A stretch of DNA of 52,629 nt from Pseudomonas borbori. Lineage in GTDB: Bacteria > Pseudomonadota > Gammaproteobacteria > Pseudomonadales > Pseudomonadaceae. The notes under the pieces were generated by a model. The model worked only from the letters and a program-made list of their open reading frames with translations. It had not been told where the DNA came from and ran no database searches. The DNA lies in assembly GCF_900115555.1 (NCBI RefSeq), contig NZ_FOWX01000035.1, forward strand, positions 1-52,629, given 5' to 3'. The first letter of the stretch is position 1. Every line of letters starts with the position of its first letter. Below are positions 25,977-34,607 of this stretch, piece after piece. The translations under genes were made by a program, and so were the position numbers.

Positions 25977-27868
25977 CAGGCGCTTTGCTCCAGCTGGCGA
26001 CCGGCGCCGCGTTTTTTCAGGTGGATCAGCAGCAGGGAAATCGCCGCCGGGGTGACCCCCGGAATCCGCGAAGCCTGGCCAAGGGTCTGCGGACGGGCAT
26101 TGCCGAGCTTGTGCTGGATCTCCTTGGACAGGCCGGAAATCCCGCTGTAGTCGATGTCTGCGGGCAATTGGGTGTCTTCGCTGGCGCGCAGGCGGGCGAT
26201 TTCATCCTGCTGGCGATCGATGTAGCCGGCGTACTTGGTCTTGATCTCGACCTGCTCGGCGACTTGCGGATCTTCGGCACCCGCGCCGGTCAGTTCGACC
26301 AGGCCGAGGTAATCGATCTCCGGGCGCGACAACAGGTTGAGCAGGTTGTACTCGTGGGTCAGCGGCGTGCCGAAGCGCGCGGCAATCGCCTCGCCCTGGG
26401 GCGTGCCGGGCCGCACCCAGGTGCTTTTCAGGCGCTGTTCTTCCAGGGCGATGGCCTCACGCTTGGTCGCGAAGGCGGCCCAGCGCAGGTCATCGACCAG
26501 GCCCAGCTCGCGGCCTTTTTCGGTCAGGCGCAGGTCGGCGTTGTCTTCGCGCAGGATCAACCGGTATTCGGCCCGCGAGGTGAACATGCGGTAAGGCTCC
26601 TGGGTGCCCAGGGTGATCAGGTCGTCGACCAGCACGCCGATATAGGCCTCGTCGCGGCGCGGGCACCAACTGTCCTTGCCCTGTGCGCGCAACGCCGCAT
26701 TGGCGCCGGCGAGCAGACCCTGGGCGCCGGCTTCTTCATAGCCGGTGGTGCCGTTGATCTGGCCGGCGAAGAACAGTCCGCCGATGACCTTGGTTTCCAG
26801 GCTGTATTTCAAATCGCGCGGATCGAAGTAGTCGTACTCGATGGCGTAGCCCGGCCGCACGATGTGGGCGTTTTCCATGCCGCGAATGGAGCGCACAACC
26901 TGCAACTGCACGTCGAACGGCAGCGAGGTGGAAATACCGTTGGGATAGAGCTCATGGGTGGTCAGGCCTTCCGGCTCGATAAACACCTGATGGCTGTCCT
27001 TGTCGGCAAAACGGTGGATCTTGTCTTCGATCGACGGGCAGTAACGCGGTCCGACGCCTTCGATCACCCCGGAGTACATCGGCGAACGGTCGAGGTTGGC
27101 GGCGATGATCTCGTGGGTACGGGCATTGGTGTGGGTGATCCAGCAACTGATCTGCCGCGGCTGCTGCTCGGCGCGCCCGAGAAAGGACATCAGCGGAGTC
27201 GGCGTATCGCCCGGTTGCTCGGTCATCACCGAGAAATCCACCGAACGGCCATCGATCCGCGGCGGGGTGCCGGTCTTCAGGCGGCCAACCCGCAGCGGCA
27301 GTTCGCGAAGGCGCTGGGCCAGGGCGATCGACGGCGGATCGCCGGCACGGCCACCGGAATAGTTCTGCATGCCGATGTGGATAAGTCCGCCGAGGAAGGT
27401 GCCGGTGGTCAATACCACGGCATCGGCGAACAGGCGCAGGCCCATCTGGGTGACCACGCCTTTGACTTCATCGTGCTCGACGATCAGGTCATCGGCGGCC
27501 TGCTGAAATATCCACAGGTTGGCCTGGTTTTCCAGGGTTTCGCGAATGGCTGCCTTGTACAGCACCCGATCAGCCTGGGCACGGGTGGCGCGTACGGCTG
27601 GGCCCTTGCGGCTGTTGAGCACGCGGAACTGGATACCGCCCTTGTCGGTGGCGGTGGCCATGGCGCCACCCAGGGCATCGATTTCCTTGACCAGGTGGCT
27701 TTTGCCGATCCCGCCGATGGCCGGATTGCAGCTCATCTGGCCAAGGGTTTCCACGTTGTGGGTCAGCAGCAGGGTTTTTACCCCCATGCGTGCCGCTGCC
27801 AAAGCAGCTTCGGTGCCGGCATGACCACCGCCGATCACGATCACCTGAAAACGGGAAGGGAAATCCAC
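25976..27868 (-). CDS. mnmG: tRNA uridine-5-carboxymethylaminomethyl modification enzyme MnmG
   Basis: The 630-residue FAD protein (GidA) works with MnmE to modify U34 of certain tRNAs. The dinucleotide motif VIVIGGGHAGTEAALAAARMG, the SCNPAIGGIGKSHLVKE signature and the second GidA motif (GQINGTTGYEEAGAQGLLAG) are all present. A GTG at 27868 is preferred because it gives the family N-terminus VDFPSRF and has GAGG just upstream; the frame is open another 35 codons without similarity. It is the first gene of the mnmG-rsmG-parA-parB cluster. Confidence 0.96.
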   Translation of the reverse strand: MDFPSRFQVIVIGGGHAGTEAALAAARMGVKTLLLTHNVETLGQMSCNPAIGGIGKSHLVKEIDALGGAMATATDKGGIQFRVLNSRKGPAVRATRAQADRVLYKAAIRETLENQANLWIFQQAADDLIVEHDEVKGVVTQMGLRLFADAVVLTTGTFLGGLIHIGMQNYSGGRAGDPPSIALAQRLRELPLRVGRLKTGTPPRIDGRSVDFSVMTEQPGDTPTPLMSFLGRAEQQPRQISCWITHTNARTHEIIAANLDRSPMYSGVIEGVGPRYCPSIEDKIHRFADKDSHQVFIEPEGLTTHELYPNGISTSLPFDVQLQVVRSIRGMENAHIVRPGYAIEYDYFDPRDLKYSLETKVIGGLFFAGQINGTTGYEEAGAQGLLAGANAALRAQGKDSWCPRRDEAYIGVLVDDLITLGTQEPYRMFTSRAEYRLILREDNADLRLTEKGRELGLVDDLRWAAFATKREAIALEEQRLKSTWVRPGTPQGEAIAARFGTPLTHEYNLLNLLSRPEIDYLGLVELTGAGAEDPQVAEQVEIKTKYAGYIDRQQDEIARLRASEDTQLPADIDYSGISGLSKEIQHKLGNARPQTLGQASRIPGVTPAAISLLLIHLKKRGAGRQLEQSA

Positions 27869-27971
27869 CACGCACCTCGTGCCTGTTGAGAAATAAGGGG
27901 CTTTTGGCTTTGAAAAGCTGGAAAGCCGGCAAGTATAGGGATTTAGCCCCGGTGAAAGAAGCCTTTTGCAC

Positions 27972-28010
27972 AAAAAATAGCCAGCCCGCCTCGGCCTTCT
28001 CGGAGCTGGC
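27972..28010 (-). terminator. Putative terminator/attenuator in the mnmG leader
   Basis: On the minus strand GCCAGC (28010-28005) and GCTGGC (27985-27980) flank a 19-nt loop with C/G-rich sequence and are followed by TATTTTTTG. It lies about 110 bp before mnmG and could end transcripts arriving from mnmE, or attenuate mnmG. Confidence 0.5.
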
Positions 28011-28012
28011 GG

Positions 28013-28271
28013 TTAATAAAGAATAAAAGAATGAATTTATATAGATCTTTGTTTTTATGTTTATTAAGTATGCAGCGCATTTCTGTGGATAGATGGCTAC
28101 AGCCCAAAGCTCACGCAGCTTGCAGCGATTCAAAAGGCTGTGTTGATCCTGCCGTCAGCCTGTTCGCTAGCCGTAGACAGCCTGTGGACGAAAGTGATGG
28201 TTATCCACAGTGGTGTTTATCTTCAGTTTTGTCACCGGGTTATGGACCGGGCTCAGGGGCGGTTTTCCACA
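28013..28271. other. Second origin-like stretch: AT-rich block with DnaA boxes
   Basis: The mnmG-mnmE gap of about 740 bp contains an AT-rich block (28013-28075) followed by DnaA-box-like 9-mers: TGTGGATAG (28084-28092), TTATCCACA (28201-28209, perfect) and TTTTCCACA (28263-28271), plus a weaker TGTGGACGA near 28183. This is the classic oriC composition on the mnmG (gidA) side, where the E. coli origin sits. The main origin here is more likely at 32690-33120, so this may be an auxiliary origin element or a DnaA-responsive control region for mnmG. Confidence 0.55.
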
Positions 28272-28369
28272 GGGCTTAGACGCGCAAATAAGTGGGCTGT
28301 CGTGCACATTTCGCCCAGACGGATGCATGCCCGAATGGCATAAACAGGGATTTCAGGAAAAAACGCTGC

Positions 28370-28590
28370 GTAGGATGGGTTAGGCGCAGGAAGGAAATAC
28401 TGGATTAGGCAGGAGGGCGGATGCGCCGTAACCCATCAGGGATATGAAGGATTACGGCCTGCTCCAGGGACGGCTTGTCGAAACACGGCTTGGCAGCGAT
28501 GGGTATCGCTGCGCTCAACCTACGCGGCCCGACCCATCTACTTGCTGCTCCCGGATTGCATCCGGGCTACGAAGGGGGACCGTGCCACTC
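28370..28590. repeat. Dispersed intergenic repeats before mnmE's end
   Basis: GTAGGATGGGTTAGGCGC (28370-28387), GCCGTAACCCATCAG (28427-28441) and ATGGGTATCGCTGCGCTCAA (28499-28518) match the element at 14804-14880, but spread over a longer span with an insert. A second small palindrome, CCGGATTGCATCCGG (28552-28566), follows. No gene is seen between 28272 and 28609 otherwise. Confidence 0.6.
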
Positions 28591-28609
28591 GAGACAGTCT
28601 CGCGGCGAC

Positions 28610-29977
28610 CTACTTGCCGATACAGAAGCTGGAAAAGATCCGTCCGAGCAGGTCATCGGAGCTGAACGCCCCGGTGATTTCACCCAGAGACTGTTGCGCC
28701 AGGCGCAGGTCTTCGGCGAGCAGCTCACCGGCCCCGGCCAGGGTCAGTTGGGCGTGGCCGTGGTCGAGATGGCTGGCGGCCAGGCGCAATGCCTCCAGAT
28801 GCCGCCTGCGGGCGCTGAAGCTGCTCTCGGCAGTCTGTTCGTAGCCCATGCAGGCTTTCAGGTGTTCGCGCAGCAGATCCAGTCCCTCGCTGGATCTGGC
28901 CGAAAGGCTGATGGTCACATGACCGTCGCTGCCGACCTCCAGGGCAATGGCTTCGCCCGACAGGTCCGCCTTGTTGCGGATCAGGGTGACCTTGGCCGGA
29001 GCTGGCCGTTGATCGAGAAACTCCGGCCAGAGCGAGAAGGGGTCGTCGGCTTCGGGCGCGGTGGCGTCGACCACCAGCAGTATGCGATCGGCTTCGCCAA
29101 TGGCTTGCAACGCGCGTTCGACGCCGATTTTTTCCACCTGATCCTCGGTCGCGCGCAAGCCGGCGGTATCCACCACATGCAGCGGCATGCCGTCGATGTG
29201 GATATGTTCACGCAGCACGTCGCGGGTGGTCCCGGCGATTTCGGTGACGATAGCGGCTTCGCGACCGGCCAGGGCATTGAGCAAACTGGATTTGCCGGCA
29301 TTCGGCCGACCGGCGATCACCACCGTCATGCCATCGCGCAGCAGTGCGCCTTGTCCGGCTTCGCGCAACACGCCGGTCAGGTCGCTGCGCACGCCCTCGA
29401 GCAGGCCGAGCACGTGGCCATCGGCGAGGAAGTCGATTTCTTCTTCGGGGAAGTCGATGGCCGCCTCGACGTAGATGCGCAGGCTGATCAAACGTTCGGT
29501 CAGGCCGTGTACGCGCCGCGAGAATTCGCCTTGCAGCGAGCGCAGGGCATTGCGCGCCGCCTGGGCCGAGCTGGCCTCGATCAGGTCGGCAATGGCTTCG
29601 GCCTGGGCCAGGTCGAGTTTGTCGTTGAGAAACGCGCGTTCGCTGAACTCGCCGGGGCGGGCCTGGCGTGCGCCGAGTTGCAGGCAGCGGCGCAGGAGCA
29701 AATCGAGCACCACCGGACCGCCGTGGCCTTGCAGTTCCAGCACGTCTTCACCGGTAAAGGAGTTGGGGCCGGGGAAGTACAGGGCCAAGCCCTCATCCAG
29801 TACCTGGTCGGCATCGGCGAAGAAGGGGCCGTAATGGGCGTAACGGGGTTGCAGTTGGCGCTGGCAAATTGCCAGAGCCAGTTGCCCGGCCAGGGGGCCG
29901 GAAACCCGTACGATGCCGACACCACCACGACCCTGGGCGGTAGCGACGGCGGCAATGGTTTCACGGACTGCTGACAT
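28610..29977 (-). CDS. mnmE: tRNA modification GTPase MnmE
   Basis: The 455-residue GTPase (TrmE) pairs with MnmG for wobble-uridine modification. An N-terminal tetrahydrofolate-binding domain (AAVATAQGRGGVGIVRVSG) is followed by helices and an inserted Ras-like G domain: P-loop GRPNAGKSSLL near 224-234, GTTRD, DTAGLR and NKADL. The C-terminus ends CIGK, supplying the conserved cysteine motif. Upstream on the same strand is yidC, separated by a hairpin. Confidence 0.97.
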   Translation of the reverse strand: MSAVRETIAAVATAQGRGGVGIVRVSGPLAGQLALAICQRQLQPRYAHYGPFFADADQVLDEGLALYFPGPNSFTGEDVLELQGHGGPVVLDLLLRRCLQLGARQARPGEFSERAFLNDKLDLAQAEAIADLIEASSAQAARNALRSLQGEFSRRVHGLTERLISLRIYVEAAIDFPEEEIDFLADGHVLGLLEGVRSDLTGVLREAGQGALLRDGMTVVIAGRPNAGKSSLLNALAGREAAIVTEIAGTTRDVLREHIHIDGMPLHVVDTAGLRATEDQVEKIGVERALQAIGEADRILLVVDATAPEADDPFSLWPEFLDQRPAPAKVTLIRNKADLSGEAIALEVGSDGHVTISLSARSSEGLDLLREHLKACMGYEQTAESSFSARRRHLEALRLAASHLDHGHAQLTLAGAGELLAEDLRLAQQSLGEITGAFSSDDLLGRIFSSFCIGK

Positions 29978-30000
29978 GCTGACTCCAAACGCTGGATAGC

Positions 30001-30026
30001 AAGACGCCCCACGATGGGGGCGTCTT
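30001..30026 (-). terminator. Hairpin between yidC and mnmE
   Basis: A perfect 10-bp stem (30001-30010 with 30017-30026, 6-nt loop) separates the two genes. No proper T run follows on the minus strand, so it may only slow transcription or stabilise the yidC message end. Confidence 0.5.
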
Positions 30027-30063
30027 GGGTAACGGCTTGCTAGAGCTTAGATGCTCCGGCTGA

Positions 30064-31806
30064 TCAGGCCGCAGCCGCCTTGGTCGCCGCTTCGATCTTG
30101 CGGGTAATGTACCACTGCTGGGCGATCGACAAGACGTTGTTGACTACCCAGTACAGCACCAGGCCGGCCGGGAACCAGAGGAAAAAGAAGGTGAAGATGA
30201 TCGGCATCAGCTTCAGCACCTTGGCCTGCATCGGATCCGGCGGCGTCGGGTTGAGCTGCTGCTGGATGAACATGGTGGCGCCCATGATGATCGGCAGGAT
30301 GAAGAACGGATCCTTGATCGCCAGGTCGGTAATCCAGAACATCCAGGGAGCCTGGCGCATCTCCACGCTTTCCAGCAGGGTCCAGTAGAGCGCGAGGAAC
30401 ACCGGCATCTGGACCAGGATCGGCAGGCAGCCACCCAGGGGGTTGATCTTCTCTTTCTTGTACAGCTCCATCATGCCCTGGGACATCTTCTGCCGATCGT
30501 CACCGAACTGCTCTTTCAGCGCAGCCAGTTTCGGCGCTACGGCACGCATGCGCGCCATCGACTTGTAGCTGGCGGCGGAGAGCGGGAAGAAGATCAGTTT
30601 GATGATGACGGTCAGGACGATGATCGACCAACCCCAGTTACCCAGGATGCTGTGGATATGTTCCAGCAACCAGAAGATCGGCTGGGCGAGGAACCACAGA
30701 ATGCCATAGTCGACGGTCAACTCCAGGCCGGGAGACAGGGTCTTCAGGTGACCCTGAAGTTTCGGGCCGGCATACAGAATGGCACTGATTTCGCCTTGAC
30801 CGCCGGGAGCAACCTGAACGGCCTGGCCGGTAAAGCCGACAATGTAATTGCCTTGGCTATCTTTGCGGGTCTGGACCTGGTTGGTGCTGTCTTTTTCAGG
30901 AATCCAGGCAGTGACGAAATAGTGCTGCAGCCAGGCAACCCAGCCTCCTTCAACGGTTTCTTTGAACGCTTGCTTGTCGATATCTTTCATCGACACCTTT
31001 TTGTACGGCTCTTCGGCGGTCCAGAGCGCGCCGCCCAGGTAGGTCGCGGTGCCAGTGGCAGTGGTCGAGGAAGGATCATCACTGCCATCGCGTTTGAGCT
31101 GAGCGAACATGTTGCCGCTCCACGCCTTGCCACTCTGGTTGTCGATCAGGTAGCTGACGGTCATCTGGTAAGACGCCGGGTCCACGCAACCGGGCTTTTT
31201 CAGCTGCTGTTGCTTGGCCGAACACTCGGGATTCAGGCCGCGCTTGAAGGTGAAGCGCTTGATGTAATTGATGCCGTCTTCGCTGAGCTTGAGGTCGACC
31301 TGCAATTGGTCCTGGCCTTCAGCCAACTCATAACTCTGCTTGTCGCTGCTCCACAGCGCACGGCCACTGGATTTGTCCGGTGCATTGCTGCCGATCAGAC
31401 CGCTTTGCGCCAGATAGGTGCGCTCGCTGCCGTTATCGAACAGCTGGAAGGGCACATCCGGACGGTCTTGCCGACGCGGGTACTGCGGCAAGCGCAGTTC
31501 CACCACATCACCGCCACGGGGATCGATGGCCAGATCCAGGACGTCGGTTTTCACTCGAATAAGCTGGTCACTGACGGCCACTGGGGCAACGCTGATAGAG
31601 CCTGAATCGGCGGCAGGAGCTGCGGTCGGGATATCGTCGCTGTTAACGGCGTTGGCCGAGGTGTCCGGCAAGCCTGGAACTGTACTGCTGACTGCTGCAG
31701 TCTGAGTCGGCAGGGCAGCTTGACCGTAGTCCTGGTTCCACTGGAGAACCATCATATAGGACACGATTGCCAGGGCGACGATCAGGATCGAGCGTTGAAT
31801 ATCCAT
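30064..31806 (-). CDS. yidC: Membrane protein insertase YidC
   Basis: The 580-residue inner-membrane insertase starts MDIQRSILIVALAIVSYMMVLQW (first membrane helix). A large periplasmic beta-sandwich spans about residues 60-350. The conserved helical core includes the cytoplasmic hairpin (YKSMARMRAVAPKLAALKEQF), GGCLPILVQMPVFLALYWTLLESVEMR and the last helices. The start is chosen to match the family; upstream in-frame codons overlap yidD. Works alone or with SecYEG. Gap to yidD is 2 bp. Confidence 0.97.
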   Translation of the reverse strand: MDIQRSILIVALAIVSYMMVLQWNQDYGQAALPTQTAAVSSTVPGLPDTSANAVNSDDIPTAAPAADSGSISVAPVAVSDQLIRVKTDVLDLAIDPRGGDVVELRLPQYPRRQDRPDVPFQLFDNGSERTYLAQSGLIGSNAPDKSSGRALWSSDKQSYELAEGQDQLQVDLKLSEDGINYIKRFTFKRGLNPECSAKQQQLKKPGCVDPASYQMTVSYLIDNQSGKAWSGNMFAQLKRDGSDDPSSTTATGTATYLGGALWTAEEPYKKVSMKDIDKQAFKETVEGGWVAWLQHYFVTAWIPEKDSTNQVQTRKDSQGNYIVGFTGQAVQVAPGGQGEISAILYAGPKLQGHLKTLSPGLELTVDYGILWFLAQPIFWLLEHIHSILGNWGWSIIVLTVIIKLIFFPLSAASYKSMARMRAVAPKLAALKEQFGDDRQKMSQGMMELYKKEKINPLGGCLPILVQMPVFLALYWTLLESVEMRQAPWMFWITDLAIKDPFFILPIIMGATMFIQQQLNPTPPDPMQAKVLKLMPIIFTFFFLWFPAGLVLYWVVNNVLSIAQQWYITRKIEAATKAAAA

Positions 31807-31808
31807 GA

Positions 31809-32054
31809 TTATTCGGCCATCGAAGAGGAACGAGAGGGTTTCGCGGGGGGAACCGGGTCGTAGCCACCGGGATTCCACGGGTGACAGCGGCCGAGCCGGC
31901 GCAAGGCCAGCCAGCCACCACGCATGAGGCCATGTTGTTCGACGGCTTCATGGGCGTAGCAGGAGCAGCTTGGATAAAAACGACAGTGGCTGGCCATCAG
32001 AGGACTGATGGCATAGCGGTAGAACTGGATTGGAACCAAGGCCAGTTTACGCAT
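31809..32054 (-). CDS. yidD: Membrane protein insertion efficiency factor YidD
   Basis: The 81-residue protein has the family core IQFYRYAISPLMASHCRFYPSCSCYAHEAVEQHG with its conserved cysteines, followed by RLGRCHPWNPGGYDPVP. It sits between rnpA (8-bp overlap) and yidC, the conserved place. Helps YidC insert inner-membrane proteins. Confidence 0.95.
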   Translation of the reverse strand: MRKLALVPIQFYRYAISPLMASHCRFYPSCSCYAHEAVEQHGLMRGGWLALRRLGRCHPWNPGGYDPVPPAKPSRSSSMAE

Positions 32055-32451
32055 GGGGACTGTCGTTTATCCCGATAGGGGTAGAAGTTTCCGGGCTTGG
32101 CTTGTTGCGTGCCAGGCGTTTCCAGAGCTTGCCGAACTGGTGAGCCAGTTCGGCATTCTGCAGGTCGCCCAGGCCTTTACGCGCCACCACTACGATGTCC
32201 CAACCGACCAGGTTGTCCTGGTTGAGGCGGAACGATTCGCGGATCTGGCGTTTCAGGCGATTGCGCTCAACCGAGAGCTTGACGCTCTTCTTGCCGATCA
32301 CCAAACCCAGACGGGGGTGATCGAGCTCGTTGTTGCGCGCCAGCAGCAGGACATTTTTGCCCGGAACTTTGCCGCTAGGGGAGTCGAAGACTGCCTTGAA
32401 TTGCCGGGGGGTTAGCAGACGCTTTTCCCGACTGAAGTCTCGACTCACCAC
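32047..32451 (-). CDS. rnpA: Ribonuclease P protein component
   Basis: The 134-residue basic protein binds RNase P RNA and helps 5' tRNA processing. The signature KLSVERNRLKRQIRESFRLNQ (RNR motif) is present. It lies 11 bp after rpmH and overlaps yidD by 8 bp, the usual rpmH-rnpA-yidD-yidC order. Confidence 0.96.
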   Translation of the reverse strand: MVSRDFSREKRLLTPRQFKAVFDSPSGKVPGKNVLLLARNNELDHPRLGLVIGKKSVKLSVERNRLKRQIRESFRLNQDNLVGWDIVVVARKGLGDLQNAELAHQFGKLWKRLARNKPSPETSTPIGINDSPHA

Positions 32452-32462
32452 AATACCGAAAT

Positions 32463-32597
32463 TTAGACGGCGAGACGCTTACGGCCCTTGGCGCGGCGAC
32501 GCGACAGGACAGCACGGCCGTTCTTGGTGGCCATACGAGCACGGAAACCGTGGGTGCGAGCGCGTTTGATAGTGCTGGGTTGGAAAGTGCGTTTCAT
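32463..32597 (-). CDS. rpmH: Ribosomal protein L34
   Basis: A 44-codon gene with ATG at 32597 and TAA at 32463-32465 encodes [20 protein letters not shown], then [24 protein letters not shown], the full L34 sequence with its many basic residues. First gene of the rpmH-rnpA-yidD-yidC operon that reads away from oriC. Confidence 0.98.
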
Positions 32598-32657
32598 GGC
32601 GTGTTACCTGGATGGTCGACTACGGGCCGGAATGGCCCCCGTTTTAAGAGACCGGCG

Positions 32658-32686
32658 ATTCTAGAGAATCACGAGGGTCAGGTCAA
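32658..32686 (-). promoter_or_regulatory. Predicted rpmH promoter
   Basis: On the minus strand TTGACC (32686-32681) and TAGAAT (32663-32658) have a 17-bp spacer, very near consensus. It is 61 bp from the rpmH start and at the edge of oriC, so origin melting and rpmH transcription share this stretch. Confidence 0.75.
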
Positions 32687-32689
32687 TTT

Positions 32690-33120
32690 CCAACCAGCAT
32701 TATTCGTTAATAAAGAATATAGAGAAGAAAATATTTAAAGCTTTTCTGTAATGTTAGTAACTCTTAGCACAGGTCTTTTCTGTGTATAAGTGCTTCCAGC
32801 CCAGTATTCCTGAGGCTTTCACGGCAGGGTAAGTCTGTCAGGAAGCGGTGCTGCGACTGTGTGAACAGCGCGGATAAGCTGGGGATGGAATGCGATGTTA
32901 TCCACAGCAGGGTTCGTGCACCACTTGTACCCAGGCTTATCCGCTGGGCTCAGGTGTCGTTATCCACAGGGTTGAGTGCTTCGGTGCGGCTGGTGGCCAG
33001 GACTCATCGAGAGTAGCCGGAATGTTGCCATGGAGGCCTTTACGTGTGGATAACTCGGTCTTTGACAGCTACAATGGCGGCTGTTTTTTGCCTCGCTGCT
33101 TTCCTATTTAGGGGTTATCC
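32690..33120. other. Chromosomal replication origin oriC
   Basis: The rpmH-dnaA gap holds an AT-rich unwinding stretch (about 32698-32760) and a cluster of DnaA boxes. Perfect copies of TTATCCACA or its complement lie at 32898-32906, 32960-32968 and 33045-33053. Near matches are at 32781-32789 (TGTGTATAA), 32869-32877 (CGCGGATAA), 32937-32945 (TTATCCGCT) and 33115-33123, overlapping the dnaA start. Gene polarity flips here, and the place is the known Pseudomonas oriC site. Confidence 0.93.
33047..33075 (+). promoter_or_regulatory. Predicted dnaA promoter overlapping a DnaA box
   Basis: TACAAT at 33070-33075 is a strong -10 sequence. The -35 position (about 33047-33052) coincides with the DnaA box at 33045-33053, so DnaA binding would block it, suggesting self-repression. 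The -35 match itself is weak. Confidence 0.55.
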
Positions 33121-34575
33121 GTGTCCGTTGAACTTTGGCAGCAGTGCGTAGAACTTCTGCGCGATGAACTGCCTGCCCAGCAATTCAATACTTGGATCCG
33201 CCCGCTGCAGGTCGAAGCCGCAGGCGATGAGCTTCGCGTCTATGCGCCGAATCGTTTCGTGCTCGACTGGGTCAATGAAAAGTACCTGACGCGTCTGCTG
33301 GAATTGCTCGCCGAACGCACCAACGGCATGGTGCCGGCATTGTCCTTATTAATAGGCAGCAAACGCAGCGGCGCGCCTCGAGTGGCTGCCGCACCAGCGC
33401 CAGCCGTGACCAGCACGCCTGCGCCAGCGCCAAATGCCGCACCGGCCCAGCCAGAGCCGTCGCGTTCGAGTTTTGATCCCATGGCAGGGGCTGCCAGTCA
33501 GGCCGCTCCTGCGCGCACTGAGCGCACGGTTCAGGTGGAAGGTGGGCTCAAGCACACCAGCTACCTGAACCGTACCTTCACCTTCGACAATTTCGTCGAG
33601 GGCAAGTCCAACCAATTGGCCCGTGCTGCGGCCTGGCAGGTGGCGGACAATCCCAAGCATGGTTACAACCCGCTGTTCCTCTATGGCGGCGTGGGCCTGG
33701 GCAAGACTCACCTGATGCATGCGGTGGGCAATCACCTGCTGCAGAAGAATCCCAATGCCAAGGTCGTCTATCTGCATTCGGAACGCTTCGTTGCCGACAT
33801 GGTCAAGGCGTTGCAGTTGAATGCGATCAACGAGTTCAAGCGCTTCTACCGTTCGGTGGATGCCTTGCTGATCGACGACATCCAGTTTTTCGCCAAGAAA
33901 GAACGCTCCCAGGAGGAGTTCTTTCACACCTTCAACGCCCTGCTCGAGGGCGGCCAGCAGGTGATTCTGACCAGCGACCGTTACCCCAAGGAAATCGAAG
34001 GCCTGGAAGAGCGCCTGAAGTCGCGCTTCGGTTGGGGTCTGACGGTGGCGGTCGAACCGCCCGAGCTGGAAACCCGGGTGGCGATCCTGATGAAGAAGGC
34101 CGATCAGGCCAAAGTCGATCTGCCCCACGACGCGGCATTCTTCATCGCCCAGCGCATCCGTTCCAACGTGCGCGAGCTGGAAGGTGCGCTCAAGCGGGTG
34201 ATTGCCCATTCGCACTTCATGGGCCGCGACATCACCATCGAGTTGATCCGTGAATCGCTGAAGGATCTGTTGGCGCTGCAGGACAAGCTGGTCAGCATCG
34301 ACAATATCCAGCGCACGGTCGCCGAGTACTACAAGATCAAGATATCCGACCTGCTCTCCAAGCGCCGCTCACGTTCGGTGGCACGACCGCGGCAAGTGGC
34401 GATGGCGTTGTCGAAGGAACTGACCAATCACAGCCTGCCGGAAATTGGCGATGCCTTCGGCGGCCGCGATCACACCACGGTATTGCATGCTTGCCGTAAG
34501 ATTGCTGAACTTAAGGAATCCGACGCGGACATCCGCGAGGATTACAAGAATCTGCTGCGTACGTTGACCACTTGA
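33121..34575 (+). CDS. dnaA: Chromosomal replication initiator protein DnaA
   Basis: The 484-residue initiator begins at a GTG with SVELWQQCVELLRDELPAQQFNTWIRPLQ (domain I, DnaB/regulator contacts). An alanine/proline-rich linker (about 85-140) follows, then the AAA+ domain III with P-loop GGVGLGKTHLMHAVG and Walker B ALLIDDIQFF. Domain IV at the C-terminus has the box-reading GGRDHTTVLHACRKI. AGGGG lies 6-10 nt upstream of the start. First gene of dnaA-dnaN-recF-gyrB. Confidence 0.98.
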   Translation: MSVELWQQCVELLRDELPAQQFNTWIRPLQVEAAGDELRVYAPNRFVLDWVNEKYLTRLLELLAERTNGMVPALSLLIGSKRSGAPRVAAAPAPAVTSTPAPAPNAAPAQPEPSRSSFDPMAGAASQAAPARTERTVQVEGGLKHTSYLNRTFTFDNFVEGKSNQLARAAAWQVADNPKHGYNPLFLYGGVGLGKTHLMHAVGNHLLQKNPNAKVVYLHSERFVADMVKALQLNAINEFKRFYRSVDALLIDDIQFFAKKERSQEEFFHTFNALLEGGQQVILTSDRYPKEIEGLEERLKSRFGWGLTVAVEPPELETRVAILMKKADQAKVDLPHDAAFFIAQRIRSNVRELEGALKRVIAHSHFMGRDITIELIRESLKDLLALQDKLVSIDNIQRTVAEYYKIKISDLLSKRRSRSVARPRQVAMALSKELTNHSLPEIGDAFGGRDHTTVLHACRKIAELKESDADIREDYKNLLRTLTT

Positions 34576-34607
34576 ATACGCCACTCCACTAGGCAAGGGA
34601 CTAGACC

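Noticed and set aside
25904..27889. Long open frame on the plus strand (661 codons)
   Set aside because: Antisense to mnmG, which is unmistakable; no start signal or family similarity.
28475..29974. Long open frame on the plus strand (499 codons)
   Set aside because: Antisense to mnmE; composition mirrors that gene.
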